From Cecembia sp. (GTDB taxonomy: Bacteria; Bacteroidota; Bacteroidia; Cytophagales; Cyclobacteriaceae), in assembly GCF_007126775.1 (NCBI RefSeq), contig NZ_SLAP01000123.1, positions 1 to 64,000 of the forward strand: a stretch of DNA of 64,000 nt, written 5' to 3'. Under the pieces are notes generated by a model. It was not told the origin of the DNA. It searched no databases and was given only the letters and a program-made list of their open reading frames with translations. Made by a program: the position numbers and the translations under genes. Shown here piece by piece: positions 31,305-41,826 of the stretch (positions are counted from its first letter, which is position 1; each line of letters begins with the position of its first letter).

Positions 31305-31934
31305 ATGGAATTAGCAGTATTAAAACATAACGGCGAAGAAACAGGTAGAAATGTCAGTCTTTCAGATGACATTTTTGCGATCGAACCTAACGATCATGCC
31401 ATCTACCTAGATGTCAAACAATATTTGGCTAACCAGAGACAGGGTACTCACAAATCGAAAGAAAGAAATGAAGTAGCTGGTTCGACCAAAAAAATCAAGA
31501 AGCAAAAAGGTACGGGTGGTGCCAGGGCAGGCTCAATAAAGTCTCCTATATTCAGAGGTGGAGGAAGGGTTTTTGGCCCTAAGCCAAGAGATTATTCTTT
31601 CAAACTGAATAAAAGCCTTAAAGTTTTGGCCAGGAAGTCTGCATTGTCCTATAAAGTAAAAGAGAATAGCTTGGTTATTTTGGAAAATGTATCTTTTGAT
31701 GCACCAAAAACCAAGAGTTATATTGCTCTTTTAAATGGATTGGCACTTTCTGACAAAAAGACTTTGTTGGTATTACCTGAAGTTAATAAGAATGTATACC
31801 TGTCAAGCAGGAATTTACCTAAAGCAAGGGTGGTAACAGTAGACAGTGTTAACACTTACGAACTATTGAATGCTGACAGTTTGGTTCTGTGCGAAGGTTC
31901 TGTAAGTAAATTGGAAAACCTTTTATTGAAGTAA
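31305..31934 (+). CDS. rplD: Large ribosomal subunit protein L4
   Basis: L4 lines the exit-tunnel constriction with L22. 209 residues; the basic, glycine-rich tunnel loop is visible as [20 protein letters not shown] with [15 protein letters not shown]. In E. coli L4 autoregulates the S10 operon; the short leader here shows no matching structure I can recognise. Confidence 0.98.
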   Translation: MELAVLKHNGEETGRNVSLSDDIFAIEPNDHAIYLDVKQYLANQRQGTHKSKERNEVAGSTKKIKKQKGTGGARAGSIKSPIFRGGGRVFGPKPRDYSFKLNKSLKVLARKSALSYKVKENSLVILENVSFDAPKTKSYIALLNGLALSDKKTLLVLPEVNKNVYLSSRNLPKARVVTVDSVNTYELLNADSLVLCEGSVSKLENLLLK

Positions 31935-31938
31935 GATC

Positions 31939-32226
31939 ATGCAGATACTTAAAAGACCTTTGATTACGGAAAAAATTTCTGCGATGAATGAGCAGGGAGT
32001 TTACGGATTTGTGGTAGAGAAAACCGCAAGCAAGCCGGAAATAAAGAAAGCCGTAGAAAAGATGTATGGTGTAACGGTGGAAGATGTGCGTACGATGAGG
32101 TATGCAGGTAAGCCAAAGACCAGATACACCAAGACAAAAATCGTAACTGGTTACAGCAATGCTTTCAAGAAAGCTATTGTGAAAGTAGCCGATGGTGAAA
32201 TAATTGATTTTTACGGAGAAATTTAA
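31939..32226 (+). CDS. rplW: Large ribosomal subunit protein L23
   Basis: L23 sits at the tunnel exit and docks trigger factor and SRP. 95 residues, with the N-terminal LKRPLITEKISAM and the motif VRTMRYAGKPKTRYTK. Four bases after rplD. Confidence 0.98.
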   Translation: MQILKRPLITEKISAMNEQGVYGFVVEKTASKPEIKKAVEKMYGVTVEDVRTMRYAGKPKTRYTKTKIVTGYSNAFKKAIVKVADGEIIDFYGEI

Positions 32227-32239
32227 TTGAATCATAACC

Positions 32240-33064
32240 ATGGCAGTTAAGAAATTAAAACCTGTAACCCCAGGAACCAGATTTAGAGTAGCTCCGGCAT
32301 TTGATGAGATTACTGCATCGAAGCCAGAAAAATCTCTTTTGGCGCCTAAGAGGAAAACAGGTGGTAGAAATAATTCAGGTAAAATGACCTCCAGATATAT
32401 TGGTGGTGGTCATAAGCAAAGACTTAGAGTTGTTGACTTTAAGAGAAGTAAATTTGGTGTACCGGCTGTAGTAAAGTCAGTTGAATACGATCCAAATAGG
32501 ACTGCACGCATCGCCTTATTATATTATGTAGATGGTGCAAAGGCCTATATCATCGCTCCGGAAGGTCTGCAAGTTGGGCAGACAGTGATTTCCGGAGAAA
32601 GCGTTGCTCCAGAAGTTGGTAATGCTATGCAATTGATAAATATCCCTTTGGGTACTATCGTCCATAACATTGAGCTTAAGCCTGGAAAAGGTGGAGCAAT
32701 GGCAAGAAGTGCCGGTGGCTATGCCCAAGTAGTGGCCCGTGAGGGAAAATACGTAACCGTTAAATTGCCTTCAGGTGAAATGAGGTTGGTATTGGGAACT
32801 TGTATGGCGACAATTGGAACAGTATCCAATGGTGATCACATGAATGTGGTATTAGGAAAAGCGGGTAGAAAACGTTGGCTTGGCAGAAGACCTAGAACAA
32901 GAGGTGTTGCGATGAACCCAGTAGATCACCCTATGGGTGGTGGCGAGGGCCGTTCTTCCGGAGGTCATCCCAGATCAAGGAAAGGTTTGCTTGCCAAGGG
33001 TAAGAAGACGAGGTCTCCTAAGAAGTATTCCAATAAATTCATCATTAGTAAAAGATCCAAATAA
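32240..33064 (+). CDS. rplB: Large ribosomal subunit protein L2
   Basis: L2 supports subunit joining and the peptidyl transferase centre. 274 residues with [20 protein letters not shown] and [18 protein letters not shown]. The histidine often called His229 in E. coli is kept (DHP), while the second histidine of the E. coli HPHGGG motif is Met here. I recall that variant from other Bacteroidota, so it is probably normal. Confidence 0.99.
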   Translation: MAVKKLKPVTPGTRFRVAPAFDEITASKPEKSLLAPKRKTGGRNNSGKMTSRYIGGGHKQRLRVVDFKRSKFGVPAVVKSVEYDPNRTARIALLYYVDGAKAYIIAPEGLQVGQTVISGESVAPEVGNAMQLINIPLGTIVHNIELKPGKGGAMARSAGGYAQVVAREGKYVTVKLPSGEMRLVLGTCMATIGTVSNGDHMNVVLGKAGRKRWLGRRPRTRGVAMNPVDHPMGGGEGRSSGGHPRSRKGLLAKGKKTRSPKKYSNKFIISKRSK

Positions 33065-33066
33065 TT

Positions 33067-33345
33067 ATGGCACGTTCATTAAAAAAAGGTCCTTATATAG
33101 AACATCACTTGGCCAAAAAAGTGGATGTGATGAACGAATCAGGCAAAAAGTCAGTGATCAAGACCTGGTCGAGAAGATCAATGATTTCCCCGGATTTCGT
33201 AGGTCATACCTTTGCTGTGCATAATGGGAATAAGTTCATTCCTGTGTTTGTTACAGACAACATGGTAGGCCATAAGCTTGGAGAGTTTGCACCTACTAGA
33301 AACTTTAGAGGTCATATCGCCAAAAAAGATAAAGGAAAGAGATAA
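33067..33345 (+). CDS. rpsS: Small ribosomal subunit protein S19
   Basis: S19 is in the 30S head and forms bridges to the 50S. 92 residues: [37 protein letters not shown] and [16 protein letters not shown] match the family throughout. Two bases after rplB. Confidence 0.99.
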   Translation: MARSLKKGPYIEHHLAKKVDVMNESGKKSVIKTWSRRSMISPDFVGHTFAVHNGNKFIPVFVTDNMVGHKLGEFAPTRNFRGHIAKKDKGKR

Positions 33346-33347
33346 TC

Positions 33348-33737
33348 ATGGAAGCAATAGCAAGATTAAATAATGTTCCTACTTCTCCCCGCAAAATGCG
33401 CTTGGTAGCTGACCTCGTGAGAGGTAAAAGAGTAGGACAAGCATTGAGCATACTGAAGTTTACCCCTAATCATGGTGCCATTAAGTTGGAAAAACTTCTG
33501 CTTTCTGCTGTAGCCAACTGGCAGGCAAAAAATCCTGATGCCAAACTTGAGGAGGCAGATCTTTATATCAAAACTATCTTCGTAGACGGAGGTCGTATGT
33601 TGAAGAGATTGAGACCTGCACCACAGGGTAGGGCACACAGAATTCGTAAAAGATCAAATCATGTAACCCTTGTTGTAGATGCCTTCAACATTGGAGTTAC
33701 CGCTGATGAAGTAGAAACAACTGAAAAATCTAATTAA
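33348..33737 (+). CDS. rplV: Large ribosomal subunit protein L22
   Basis: L22 extends a beta-hairpin into the exit tunnel. 129 residues: [19 protein letters not shown] at the N-terminus, and the tunnel hairpin region [22 protein letters not shown], where macrolide-resistance changes occur in other species, reads as wild type. Confidence 0.98.
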   Translation: MEAIARLNNVPTSPRKMRLVADLVRGKRVGQALSILKFTPNHGAIKLEKLLLSAVANWQAKNPDAKLEEADLYIKTIFVDGGRMLKRLRPAPQGRAHRIRKRSNHVTLVVDAFNIGVTADEVETTEKSN

Positions 33738-33746
33738 AATCAGACT

Positions 33747-34478
33747 ATGGGACAAAAGATAAACCCAATTGGTTTTAGACTTGGAGTAATCAAAGGATGG
33801 GAATCCAACTGGTACGGAGGAAAAGATTTTGCCGATAAGCTATATGAAGATCAGCAAATAAGGAAATACGTCAGTGCCAGAATTCCCAAAGGGGGAATCT
33901 CTAAAGTCATTATCGAAAGGACTTTGAAGAGAATAACCCTGACTATTCATACTGCACGTCCAGGAGTGGTTATTGGTAAAGGCGGGGCTGAAGTCGACAA
34001 GCTAAAAGAAGAATTGAAAAAACTTACCAACAAAGATGTTCAAATCAACATTTTTGAAATCAAGCGTCCTGAGATTGACGCCAAACTGGTAGGTGAATCC
34101 ATTGCTCAACAGCTACAGGCCAGAATTTCTTTCAGACGTGCCATGAAGCAATCAATTGCTGCGGCAATGCGTGTAGGTGCAGAAGGTATCAAGATTAAAT
34201 TATCGGGAAGATTGGGCGGAGCTGAAATGGCAAGGTCTGAGATGTATAAAGAGGGAAGAATTCCTTTGCATACCCTGAGAGCAGATATTGATTACGCTGT
34301 TTCCGAAGCCAATACCGTGTATGGTATCATTGGAATTAAAGTTTGGATTTTCAAAGGTGAAGTTTTCGGAAAGAGAGATCTTTCTCCGAACATCGGTGCC
34401 ACGAATGAGCCAAAGTCTTCCGGAGCCAGAGGCAAGAGAAGAGAGGGCGGTCCAAAAAGAAGAAAGAGAAATAACTAA
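33747..34478 (+). CDS. rpsC: Small ribosomal subunit protein S3
   Basis: S3 forms part of the mRNA entry helicase. 243 residues: N-terminal [19 protein letters not shown], a KH domain with its GxxG loop in [13 protein letters not shown], and the C-terminal domain with [22 protein letters not shown] basic tail ([16 protein letters not shown]) ends the protein. Confidence 0.99.
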   Translation: MGQKINPIGFRLGVIKGWESNWYGGKDFADKLYEDQQIRKYVSARIPKGGISKVIIERTLKRITLTIHTARPGVVIGKGGAEVDKLKEELKKLTNKDVQINIFEIKRPEIDAKLVGESIAQQLQARISFRRAMKQSIAAAMRVGAEGIKIKLSGRLGGAEMARSEMYKEGRIPLHTLRADIDYAVSEANTVYGIIGIKVWIFKGEVFGKRDLSPNIGATNEPKSSGARGKRREGGPKRRKRNN

Positions 34479-34501
34479 TTTTCACCTTTAAGTGAGAAAT
34501 C

Positions 34502-34921
34502 ATGTTACAGCCAAAAAGAACTAAATATAGAAAAATGCATAAGGGGAGGATCAAAGGCCTTGCCCAAAGGGGACACACACTCTCTTTTGGCAACTTTGGT
34601 ATCAAATCCCTTGAAGCTGGATGGATCACCTCCCGTCAGATTGAGGCAGCGCGTATTGCCATGACGAGAGCCATGAAAAGAGAAGGTCAGGTTTGGATCA
34701 GAATTTTCCCGGACAAACCTATCACGAAGAAGCCTGCTGAGGTACGTATGGGTAAAGGTAAGGGTGCTCCTGAATATTGGGTAGCAGTTATCAAGCCGGG
34801 AACCATTCTATTCGAAGCAACTGGTGTTAGCCAAGAATTGGCTCAAGAAGCCTTGAGATTGGCCCAGCAAAAGCTTCCAGTTAGTACAAGATTCGTAGTA
34901 CGTAGAGATTACGTTGGATAA
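34502..34921 (+). CDS. rplP: Large ribosomal subunit protein L16
   Basis: L16 helps position A-site tRNA. 139 residues: [16 protein letters not shown], the [16 protein letters not shown] segment, and [22 protein letters not shown]. Part of the S3-L16-L29-S17 run. Confidence 0.99.
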   Translation: MLQPKRTKYRKMHKGRIKGLAQRGHTLSFGNFGIKSLEAGWITSRQIEAARIAMTRAMKREGQVWIRIFPDKPITKKPAEVRMGKGKGAPEYWVAVIKPGTILFEATGVSQELAQEALRLAQQKLPVSTRFVVRRDYVG

Positions 34922-34929
34922 TAATAACT

Positions 34930-35124
34930 ATGAAAAATTCAGATATCAGATCACTTTCAGAAAGTGAAATCGCAGACCGCATAGCCGCTGAGCAGGAAAA
35001 CTTAACCAAGTTAAGATTCGCTCATGCTATCTCTCCAATCGAGAATCCTAATAAAATCAAGGAATCAAGACGTTTCATCGCAAGACTGCAAACGATCTTG
35101 AAAGCAAAACAACTAGCTAAATAA
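34930..35124 (+). CDS. rpmC: Large ribosomal subunit protein L29
   Basis: A small two-helix protein near the tunnel exit next to L23. 64 residues; [30 protein letters not shown] matches the family pattern around L-N-P-x-x-I-x-x-x-R-x-x-IAR. Two bases before rpsQ. Confidence 0.95.
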   Translation: MKNSDIRSLSESEIADRIAAEQENLTKLRFAHAISPIENPNKIKESRRFIARLQTILKAKQLAK

Positions 35125-35126
35125 GA

Positions 35127-35396
35127 ATGATGATGGCTACTACTGAGAGAAATCTTCGTAAAGAAAGAATAGGAAAAGTAGTCAGCAACAAGATGGATAA
35201 GTCCATTACTGTTGCCGTAGAAAGAAGGGTTAAACACGCTATCTACGGTAAATTTGTTGCCAAGACTACAAAATTTATGGTTCATGACGAGAAAAATGAT
35301 GCTAAAGAAGGCGATGTCGTCAAGATTGGTGAAACTCGTCCGCTGAGTAAGAACAAGCGTTGGAGATTAGTTGAAATTATAGAAAGGGCTAAGTAA
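35127..35396 (+). CDS. rpsQ: Small ribosomal subunit protein S17
   Basis: S17 is a primary 16S-binding OB-fold protein. 89 residues with [22 protein letters not shown] and [18 protein letters not shown]. Three consecutive in-frame ATG codons at 35127-35135 make the start uncertain by two residues. Confidence 0.98.
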   Translation: MMMATTERNLRKERIGKVVSNKMDKSITVAVERRVKHAIYGKFVAKTTKFMVHDEKNDAKEGDVVKIGETRPLSKNKRWRLVEIIERAK

Positions 35397-35398
35397 TC

Positions 35399-35767
35399 AT
35401 GATACAACAAGAATCAAGATTAGGCGTAGCGGATAATTCCGGTGCTAAAGAAGTGCTGGTAATCCGAGTGTTGGGTGGAACCAAGAAAAGATATGCTTCC
35501 ATCGGTGATAAAGTTGTGGTGACTGTTAAGTCAGCTCTTTCTTCCAGCAATATGAAAAAAGGTACCGTTTCTAAAGCGGTTATCGTGAGAACGAAGAAAG
35601 AAATCAGAAGGAAAGATGGATCTTATATCCGTTTTGAGGACAATGCTGCCGTCCTTCTCAACAACAATGATGAGCCAAGAGGTACCCGTATTTTCGGCCC
35701 TGTAGCGAGAGAGTTGAGAGAGAAGCAGTTTATGAAAATTGTGTCTTTGGCCCCAGAAGTATTGTAA
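35399..35767 (+). CDS. rplN: Large ribosomal subunit protein L14
   Basis: L14 sits at the subunit interface and binds L19 and the silencing factor RsfS. 122 residues, starting [19 protein letters not shown] and ending with [23 protein letters not shown], both family hallmarks. Confidence 0.99.
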   Translation: MIQQESRLGVADNSGAKEVLVIRVLGGTKKRYASIGDKVVVTVKSALSSSNMKKGTVSKAVIVRTKKEIRRKDGSYIRFEDNAAVLLNNNDEPRGTRIFGPVARELREKQFMKIVSLAPEVL

Positions 35768-35769
35768 TC

Positions 35770-36114
35770 ATGGAAAGAAAATTCAATAAGCAACCCAAAT
35801 TGCATATCAAAACCGGTGATACTGTGAAGGTATTGTCAGGTGATGACAAGGGCAAGTCAGGTAAAGTCCTTTCTGTAGATCTTCAAAAAAGAAGGGCTAT
35901 AGTAGAAGGTTTGAACATGGTAACCAAACACGTGAAGCCTACTGCTACCAACCCACAAGGAGGCATCGAGAAGAAAGAAGCCCCTATCAATGCAAGTAAC
36001 CTGATGCTAGTGGATCCCAAAACGGGGGAAGCAACGAGAACAGGAAGAAAGCTTGGTGAGAATGGAAAATTAGTAAGGTATTCTAAGAAAACCGGGGAGG
36101 TGATCAATGGCTAA
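35770..36114 (+). CDS. rplX: Large ribosomal subunit protein L24
   Basis: L24 starts 50S assembly by binding domain I of 23S rRNA. 114 residues with a KOW motif ([21 protein letters not shown]) and [12 protein letters not shown]. Its last codons overlap rplE by 8 bases and carry the SD-like sequence used by rplE. Confidence 0.98.
   Translation: MERKFNKQPKLHIKTGDTVKVLSGDDKGKSGKVLSVDLQKRRAIVEGLNMVTKHVKPTATNPQGGIEKKEAPINASNLMLVDPKTGEATRTGRKLGENGKLVRYSKKTGEVING
36096..36105 (+). promoter_or_regulatory. Unusually strong Shine-Dalgarno sequence for rplE
   Basis: GGAGGTGATC is complementary over ten bases to the canonical 16S rRNA 3' end (GATCACCTCC). It lies inside the rplX coding end, with six bases between GGAGG and the rplE ATG. 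Other genes in this window lack comparable sites, so this one stands out and may serve coupled reinitiation. Confidence 0.6.
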
Positions 36115-36661
36115 ACCTAGAGTTAAAGAAAGATATAATGCGGAAATTGTTCCGGCATTAAAGGAAAAATTCCAGTACAAATCTGTCATGCAGGTTCCAA
36201 AGTTGACCAAAATCGTGATCAACAAGGGAATCGGTGCAGCAGTAGCGGACAAAAAGCTTGTAGATCATGGGGTAGAAGAGCTTTCTCTTATATCCGGACA
36301 AAAAGCTGTAGCAACCATTGCAAAGACTTCTGTTTCCAACTTCAAGTTGAGAGAAGGTATGCCTATCGGTGCCAAGGTTACACTAAGAGGTGATAAAATG
36401 TATGAATTCCTTGATAGGTTGATGACCGTTGCCTTGCCACGTGTAAGGGATTTCAAAGGTATCAGTGATAAAGGCTTTGACGGAAGGGGTAATTATACGC
36501 TGGGCGTAACAGAACAGATTATATTCCCTGAAATCAGTATTGAGAAGGTAAACAAAATCTCCGGTATGGATGTCACTTTTGTGACCACCGCCAATACAGA
36601 TGAAGAGAGCTATGCACTTTTGAAAGCATTTGGGATGCCTTTTGTTAACAAAAATAACTAA
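36107..36661 (+). CDS. rplE: Large ribosomal subunit protein L5
   Basis: L5 binds 5S rRNA and touches P-site tRNA. 184 residues: [16 protein letters not shown], the [22 protein letters not shown] segment and [16 protein letters not shown] match the family. The start overlaps rplX by 8 bases and is preceded by a near-perfect SD. Confidence 0.99.
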   Translation: MAKPRVKERYNAEIVPALKEKFQYKSVMQVPKLTKIVINKGIGAAVADKKLVDHGVEELSLISGQKAVATIAKTSVSNFKLREGMPIGAKVTLRGDKMYEFLDRLMTVALPRVRDFKGISDKGFDGRGNYTLGVTEQIIFPEISIEKVNKISGMDVTFVTTANTDEESYALLKAFGMPFVNKNN

Positions 36662-36669
36662 GAAATATT

Positions 36670-36939
36670 ATGGCAAGAGAGTCATTAAAAGCTCGTGAGA
36701 GAAAAAGAGAAAGGCTTGTAGCGAAGTATGCTAAAAAAAGAGCGGAACTGAAAGCTGCAGGTGACTTTGAGGCTTTGGACAAACTACCAAAAAACTCTTC
36801 ACCCGTGAGATTGCACAATAGATGTAAATTGACAGGTCGTCCTAAGGGATATATGAGGAAGTTTGGTATCAACAGGGTTACCTTCAGAGAAATGGCATCT
36901 GCCGGTAAAATACCGGGTGTAACCAAGTCTAGCTGGTAA
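36670..36939 (+). CDS. rpsN: Small ribosomal subunit protein S14 (zinc-free long form)
   Basis: S14 belongs to the 30S head. This is the 89-residue long form resembling E. coli S14: [20 protein letters not shown] and IPGVTKSSW, with one cysteine only and so no zinc ribbon. No second, zinc-binding paralogue is seen in the window. Confidence 0.98.
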   Translation: MARESLKARERKRERLVAKYAKKRAELKAAGDFEALDKLPKNSSPVRLHNRCKLTGRPKGYMRKFGINRVTFREMASAGKIPGVTKSSW

Positions 36940-36953
36940 AATACAAGCAAGAG

Positions 36954-36990
36954 TTTTTATTCTAAAAATCATTGTGTAACTTTGCACGCC
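36954..36990 (+). promoter_or_regulatory. Probable internal promoter upstream of rpsH
   Basis: TAACTTTG (36977-36984) followed by CACGCC fits the r-protein promoter box seen at four other sites. The upstream element at the 19-base distance is TTTT instead of TTTG. The 84-base rpsN-rpsH gap is much wider than its neighbours, which supports a promoter here. No terminator precedes it, so read-through also occurs. Confidence 0.65.
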
Positions 36991-37023
36991 CGAAATGGGG
37001 AGTGTAGTTAGACTTATATAAAT

Positions 37024-37419
37024 ATGACTGATCCAATAGCTGATTATCTAACAAGATTGAGAAACGCCATCAAGGCTTCTCACAGAATCGTTGAGATACC
37101 TGCTTCTAACATCAAGAAGGATATCACGAAGGTGCTTCATGATAAGGGATATATTCAAAATTACAAATTTGAGGAAAATGGGCCTCAAGGTTCCATCAAA
37201 ATTGCATTGAAATATAATCCATCTACCAAGCAAAATGCCATCGTTAGCCTGTCAAGAATTAGTAAGCCAGGTTTGAGAAAGTATGTAAAACACGAAGATC
37301 TACCAAGAGTCATCAATGGCTTGGGGATTGCCATTCTTTCCACTTCCAAAGGTGTAATGACCGATAAGGAAGCCAGAGTTGAAGGAATTGGCGGAGAGGT
37401 ACTTTGCTTCGTATATTAA
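37024..37419 (+). CDS. rpsH: Small ribosomal subunit protein S8
   Basis: S8 is a primary 16S binder in the 30S platform, and in E. coli represses the spc operon. 131 residues: DPIADYLTRLRNAIKA at the N-terminus and the C-terminal ILSTSKGVMTDKEARVEGIGGEVLCFVY. First gene after a probable internal promoter. Confidence 0.99.
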   Translation: MTDPIADYLTRLRNAIKASHRIVEIPASNIKKDITKVLHDKGYIQNYKFEENGPQGSIKIALKYNPSTKQNAIVSLSRISKPGLRKYVKHEDLPRVINGLGIAILSTSKGVMTDKEARVEGIGGEVLCFVY

Positions 37420-37428
37420 AAAACCGTT

Positions 37429-37986
37429 ATGTCAAGAATAGGTAAAAAACCAATAGATCTGCCAGCGGGTGTTACTGTAGACGTGACAACACACAATGTT
37501 GTTACTGTTAAAGGTCCCAAAGGTACGTTAGTGAGGGATGTGAATCCCGACATTGCTGTGAAGGTGGAGGGCAATCAAATTGTCCTTGATAGACCCACAG
37601 ACTCTAAAAGACATAAGTCATTGCACGGCCTTTACCGTTCTTTGGTCAACAACATGGTGATCGGAGTATCTGAGGGATACAAAAAAGAACTTGAATTGGT
37701 CGGTGTAGGTTATAAGGCGTCTAACCAAGGTCAGGTATTAGAACTTTCTTTAGGTTATTCTCACAACATTTTCTTTGCTTTACCGGATTCAATTTCATTG
37801 AAAACCGAGACTCCAAAAGGTAAAAACCCTTTGGTTACTTTGGAAGGTATAGATAAGGAATTGGTAGGCCAAGTTGCCGCAAAAATAAAGTCTCTTCGTA
37901 AAGTTGAGCCTTACAAAGGCAAAGGTGTACGTTTTGTTGGTGAAATTGTTAGACGTAAGGCTGGTAAAACTGCTAGTAAAAAATAA
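37429..37986 (+). CDS. rplF: Large ribosomal subunit protein L6
   Basis: L6 lies near the factor-binding site. 185 residues: [26 protein letters not shown] and the C-terminal [27 protein letters not shown], all typical. Nine bases after rpsH. Confidence 0.99.
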   Translation: MSRIGKKPIDLPAGVTVDVTTHNVVTVKGPKGTLVRDVNPDIAVKVEGNQIVLDRPTDSKRHKSLHGLYRSLVNNMVIGVSEGYKKELELVGVGYKASNQGQVLELSLGYSHNIFFALPDSISLKTETPKGKNPLVTLEGIDKELVGQVAAKIKSLRKVEPYKGKGVRFVGEIVRRKAGKTASKK

Positions 37987-37991
37987 TAAAA

Positions 37992-38342
37992 ATGGCTTTT
38001 AATAAGAATCTAAGAAGACTCAGAATCAAAAAAAGTATCCGAAGAAAAATCTCCGGTACTGATTCTAGACCTCGTTTGTCAGTATTTAAAAGCAATACTG
38101 GTATATACGCACAGCTGGTAGATGACCTTAAGGGTCATACCCTTGCCCATGCCTCCTCCAAAGAAATTGGAACAGCTAAGAATATCACTGTTTCTTTGTC
38201 CAAGGAAGTTGGTAAGAAGCTTGCGGAAAGAGCTGCAACGAAAGGTGTCACTGAAGTCGTTTTCGATAGAAGTGGATACATTTATCATGGTAATGTTAAA
38301 GCTCTTGCCGAAGGCGCAAGGGAAGGTGGCCTTAAATTTTAA
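37992..38342 (+). CDS. rplR: Large ribosomal subunit protein L18
   Basis: L18 binds 5S rRNA in the central protuberance. 116 residues: [26 protein letters not shown] and the C-terminal [28 protein letters not shown] match closely. Confidence 0.99.
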   Translation: MAFNKNLRRLRIKKSIRRKISGTDSRPRLSVFKSNTGIYAQLVDDLKGHTLAHASSKEIGTAKNITVSLSKEVGKKLAERAATKGVTEVVFDRSGYIYHGNVKALAEGAREGGLKF

Positions 38343-38350
38343 TAGATATT

Positions 38351-38869
38351 ATGTCTCAGTTAAGAAGAAAACCCATTAGGGCAACAGATACAGAATTAAA
38401 AGAGAAAGTAGTAGCTATCAACCGTGTTGCTAAGGTAGTAAAGGGTGGTAGAAGATTTTCTTTTTCTGCAATTGTGGTTGTTGGTGACGGCAACGGAGTT
38501 GTAGGTTATGGTTTGGGAAAAGCAAACGAAGTAACTGACGCCATTACCAAAGGCATTGAAGATGCGAAGAAAAATTTGGTAAGGGTACCGATTTTGAAAG
38601 GAACCATTCCACATGACCAACTTGGCAAGTATGGAGGCGGATTTGTATTGATCAAACCAGCAGCACCTGGTACAGGAGTAATTGCAGGTGGTGCGATGCG
38701 TGCCGTTCTTGAGAGTGCCGGTGTTACAGATGTATTGGCCAAGTCAAAAGGATCTTCTAATCCACACAACGTGGTAAAAGCGACTATTGATGCACTGGTA
38801 CAGTTGAGGGATGCAATTGCTGTCAGTCAGCAACGCGGTGTGAAAATGTCAAAAGTTTTTAACGGATAA
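38351..38869 (+). CDS. rpsE: Small ribosomal subunit protein S5
   Basis: S5 supports decoding fidelity and the mRNA entry site. 172 residues: [20 protein letters not shown] with [13 protein letters not shown], then [19 protein letters not shown]. The spectinomycin-loop region is unremarkable. Confidence 0.99.
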   Translation: MSQLRRKPIRATDTELKEKVVAINRVAKVVKGGRRFSFSAIVVVGDGNGVVGYGLGKANEVTDAITKGIEDAKKNLVRVPILKGTIPHDQLGKYGGGFVLIKPAAPGTGVIAGGAMRAVLESAGVTDVLAKSKGSSNPHNVVKATIDALVQLRDAIAVSQQRGVKMSKVFNG

Positions 38870-38873
38870 GAAG

Positions 38874-39053
38874 ATGGCGAAGATCAAAATAACTCAGGTT
38901 AAAAGCACCATTAAAAGACCTAAGGATCAAAAGGCAACGATTATCGCTTTGGGACTTGGTAAAATCAACAGGACTGTGGAGGTTGAAAACAACCCTGCAA
39001 TCGCTGGTATGGTAAGAAAAGTAAGTCACCTTGTAAAAGTGGAGGAAGCTTAA
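38874..39053 (+). CDS. rpmD: Large ribosomal subunit protein L30 (absent from ORF track)
   Basis: A 59-residue gene below the track's size limit. Translation from ATG 38874 gives [16 protein letters not shown], then [14 protein letters not shown] and a TAA stop at 39051-39053. It lies between rpsE (4-base gap) and rplO (2-base gap), exactly where rpmD sits in the spc operon. L30 is a small 50S protein near domain II of 23S rRNA. Confidence 0.97.
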   Translation: MAKIKITQVKSTIKRPKDQKATIIALGLGKINRTVEVENNPAIAGMVRKVSHLVKVEEA

Positions 39054-39055
39054 TT

Positions 39056-39502
39056 ATGAAATTACATACACTTAAACCTGCTGAAGGTTCGATAAAATCC
39101 AGAAAAAGAATAGGTAGGGGCCAAGGCTCAGGTAGAGGTGGTACTTCTACCAGAGGCCATAAAGGCGCCAAATCCAGATCTGGTTATAAAACAAAGCTTG
39201 GATTTGAAGGTGGTCAAATGCCTCTTCAAAGAAGGGTTCCTAAGTTTGGGTTCAAAAACTTAAACAAAGTAGTTTACAAACCCATCAACTTGAACGTGCT
39301 TCAAGATTTGGCTGCGCAGCATAATTTAGAGACGATTACTATGGAAACTTTGGTTAACCATGGTCTAGTTTCTAGAAAGGATGTTGTAAAAGTCTTGGGT
39401 AGTGGCGAACTTACAGCCAAATTAAATGTAAGTGTCCACTCTTTCTCAGCTTCAGCTGTAGAAGCAATAGAAAAAGTTGGCGGAACAGTAAACAAGCTTT
39501 AA
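39056..39502 (+). CDS. rplO: Large ribosomal subunit protein L15
   Basis: A late 50S assembly protein. 148 residues with the glycine-rich, extended N-terminus (RIGRGQGSGRGGTSTRGHKG) that penetrates the rRNA, FEGGQMPLQRRVPKFGF, and a C-terminal globular domain. Four bases before secY. Confidence 0.99.
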   Translation: MKLHTLKPAEGSIKSRKRIGRGQGSGRGGTSTRGHKGAKSRSGYKTKLGFEGGQMPLQRRVPKFGFKNLNKVVYKPINLNVLQDLAAQHNLETITMETLVNHGLVSRKDVVKVLGSGELTAKLNVSVHSFSASAVEAIEKVGGTVNKL

Positions 39503-39506
39503 TTAG

Positions 39507-40829
39507 ATGAAAAAGTTTATCTCAACAGTTAAGAATATCTTTTCTATTGAAGATTTGAGGATCCGTATCCTGAATACAATCGGTTTTCTGGTTGTATTCA
39601 GATTAGGGTCTTTTATCGTACTACCAGGTGTAGATCCTTCTAAATTGGGAGATGCACCAGAAGGTATCTTTGGCCTGATTGACACATTTCTAGGTGGTGC
39701 TTTTAGCAATGCATCCATCTTCGGTTTGGGGATCATGCCATATATATCTGCTTCCATCGTGTTGCAGTTATTAACTGTTGGTGTACCCTACTTTCAGAAA
39801 TTACAAAAAGAGGGAGAATCCGGAAGGAAAAGAATCAATCAAATCACAAGGGTGCTCACGATTGCCATTACGGTTGCACAGGGTATTGGTTATATTACGG
39901 CCACTATATTGCCGACCGGGGCTGTTATGGTAAGCACTTCTTTGTTTATGTTCAGTTCATTGGTACTGCTTTCTGCGGGAACCATGTTTTGTATGTGGTT
40001 GGGTGAAAAGATTACTGAAAAGGGAATCGGTAATGGTATTTCCATGCTGATCATGATCGGTATCATTTCTAGATTTCCTGGAGCAATCATTGCAGAAGTG
40101 TTATCAAAAGGTACTTCAGGAATGCTCTTATTGTTGCTTGAAGCCGCGGTATTGTTCTTCGTAGTATTGGGAACAGTAGCCCTGACAGAAGCAACTAGAA
40201 GAATTCCTGTTCAATATGCCAAGCAGGTAGTGGGTGGAAAGGTGTATGGTGGTCAGCGTCAGTATATACCGATTAAAGTGAACGCTTCGGGTGTAATGCC
40301 GATCATCTTTGCACAGTCATTGATGTTCTTACCGGCACTTATTGCACAGATATGGTCTGAAGACAATGACATTGCCAATTACATTGGAAGCACATTCAGT
40401 GACTTTACATCTTGGCAGTACAATTTGGTATTTGCCATCATGATTATTCTTTTCACTTTCTTCTATACAGCTATTACTGTAAACCCAGAACAAATCGCTG
40501 AAGATCTGAAAAGAAATGGAGGATTTGTACCGGGAATAAAACCGGGTGCACCTACTTCAGATTTCATTGATAATATCATATCCAGGATTACATTGCCTGG
40601 GTCCATCCTGTTGTCAGTGGTGGCAATTCTTCCAGCCTTTGCGATATTGGCAGGTGTTGGAGGAGAGTTTGCCCAGTTCTATGGAGGTACTTCCTTGCTG
40701 ATTATGGTGGGGGTTATTATGGATACCCTTAGACAAATTGAAAGTTACCTATTGATGAGACATTACGAAGGAATGATGAAAAGTGGCAACATGAAAAACA
40801 ATCCTTCAAATTATGCAGCTGCAATATGA
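39507..40829 (+). CDS. secY: Preprotein translocase channel SecY
   Basis: The pore of the Sec export channel, working with SecE from this window. 440 residues with ten expected membrane spans. Family motifs include GIMPYISASIVLQLL, GKRINQITRVLT-like sequence around residue 115, EKGIGNGISMLIMIGI, and RRIPVQYAKQVVGG in the ribosome/SecA-binding loop. Its last four bases overlap the map start. Confidence 0.99.
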   Translation: MKKFISTVKNIFSIEDLRIRILNTIGFLVVFRLGSFIVLPGVDPSKLGDAPEGIFGLIDTFLGGAFSNASIFGLGIMPYISASIVLQLLTVGVPYFQKLQKEGESGRKRINQITRVLTIAITVAQGIGYITATILPTGAVMVSTSLFMFSSLVLLSAGTMFCMWLGEKITEKGIGNGISMLIMIGIISRFPGAIIAEVLSKGTSGMLLLLLEAAVLFFVVLGTVALTEATRRIPVQYAKQVVGGKVYGGQRQYIPIKVNASGVMPIIFAQSLMFLPALIAQIWSEDNDIANYIGSTFSDFTSWQYNLVFAIMIILFTFFYTAITVNPEQIAEDLKRNGGFVPGIKPGAPTSDFIDNIISRITLPGSILLSVVAILPAFAILAGVGGEFAQFYGGTSLLIMVGVIMDTLRQIESYLLMRHYEGMMKSGNMKNNPSNYAAAI

Positions 40830-41599
40830 TTCATTATAAGACTTCTGAGGAAGTTCTAAAGATCAAAGAAAGCGCGCAGATATTAGGTAAAGCTCACGGT
40901 GAAGTAGCAAAATATATTAAAGAAGGTGTAAAGACATCCTTCCTGGACAAAATAGCAGAAGAGTACATCAGAGATAATGACGGTGTACCTTCTTTTAAAG
41001 GTTACAACGGTTTCCCTGCATCACTCTGTATCTCCGTTAACGAGGTGGTGGTTCATGGTTTCCCTAGTGATTATGTATTGAAAGATGGCGATATAATCTC
41101 AGTGGATTGTGGAGTCTTTCACCAAGGTTTTCATAGCGATTGTGCTTATACTTACCCTGTCGGTGAAGTCTCCCCCCAAGTATTATCATTGCTTCATGCA
41201 ACAAAAGAATCTCTTTATTTAGGTATTGAGAAAGCTATTTTTGGAAATCGTATTGGTGACATAGGCAATGCCATTCAAAAGTTTGTAGAAGCAAAGGGTT
41301 ACACTGTTGTTCGCGAGCTGGTTGGTCATGGTTTGGGCAGGAATCTTCATGAAGCTCCTGAAGTCCCGAATTATGGAAAAAGAGGAAGTGGTGTTTTGAT
41401 GAAAGATGGTCTGGTAATTGCCATCGAGCCTATGGTCAACTTAGGAACCAGAAATATTGTTCAGGAAAGAGATGGTTGGACGATCCGTACTGCGGATAGA
41501 AAACCCTCGGCGCACTATGAGCATACTGTAGCCATCTTTGAGGACAGAACCGAAATATTGACTACGCACCAGTACATAGAAGAAAATTTTAAATTCTAA
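40826..41599 (+). CDS. map: Type I methionine aminopeptidase
   Basis: Removes the initiator Met from nascent proteins. 257 residues. The five metal ligands are visible: Asp in [11 protein letters not shown], Asp in [11 protein letters not shown], His in [15 protein letters not shown], Glu in AIEPMVNLG and Glu in HYEHTVAI. It starts within secY (ATGA overlap) and is followed by infA after 2 bases. Confidence 0.98.
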   Translation: MIHYKTSEEVLKIKESAQILGKAHGEVAKYIKEGVKTSFLDKIAEEYIRDNDGVPSFKGYNGFPASLCISVNEVVVHGFPSDYVLKDGDIISVDCGVFHQGFHSDCAYTYPVGEVSPQVLSLLHATKESLYLGIEKAIFGNRIGDIGNAIQKFVEAKGYTVVRELVGHGLGRNLHEAPEVPNYGKRGSGVLMKDGLVIAIEPMVNLGTRNIVQERDGWTIRTADRKPSAHYEHTVAIFEDRTEILTTHQYIEENFKF

Positions 41600-41601
41600 A
41601 T

Positions 41602-41820
41602 ATGGCAAAGCAGACATCTATAGAACAAGATGGTACGATTGTGGAAGCATTGTCTAATGCAATGTTTAAAGTGGAACTTGAGAATGGGCATCAATTGATT
41701 GCTCATATTTCGGGTAAAATGAGAATGAATTACATCAAGATCCTTCCTGGTGACAAAGTGAAACTGGAATTGTCACCTTACGATCTGACAAAAGGTAGAA
41801 TCGTTTACAGATATAAATAA
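41602..41820 (+). CDS. infA: Translation initiation factor IF-1
   Basis: An OB-fold protein that fills the A site during initiation. 72 residues, the standard length: [59 protein letters not shown]. Located between map and rpmJ as usual. Confidence 0.99.
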   Translation: MAKQTSIEQDGTIVEALSNAMFKVELENGHQLIAHISGKMRMNYIKILPGDKVKLELSPYDLTKGRIVYRYK

Positions 41821-41826
41821 AATGTC

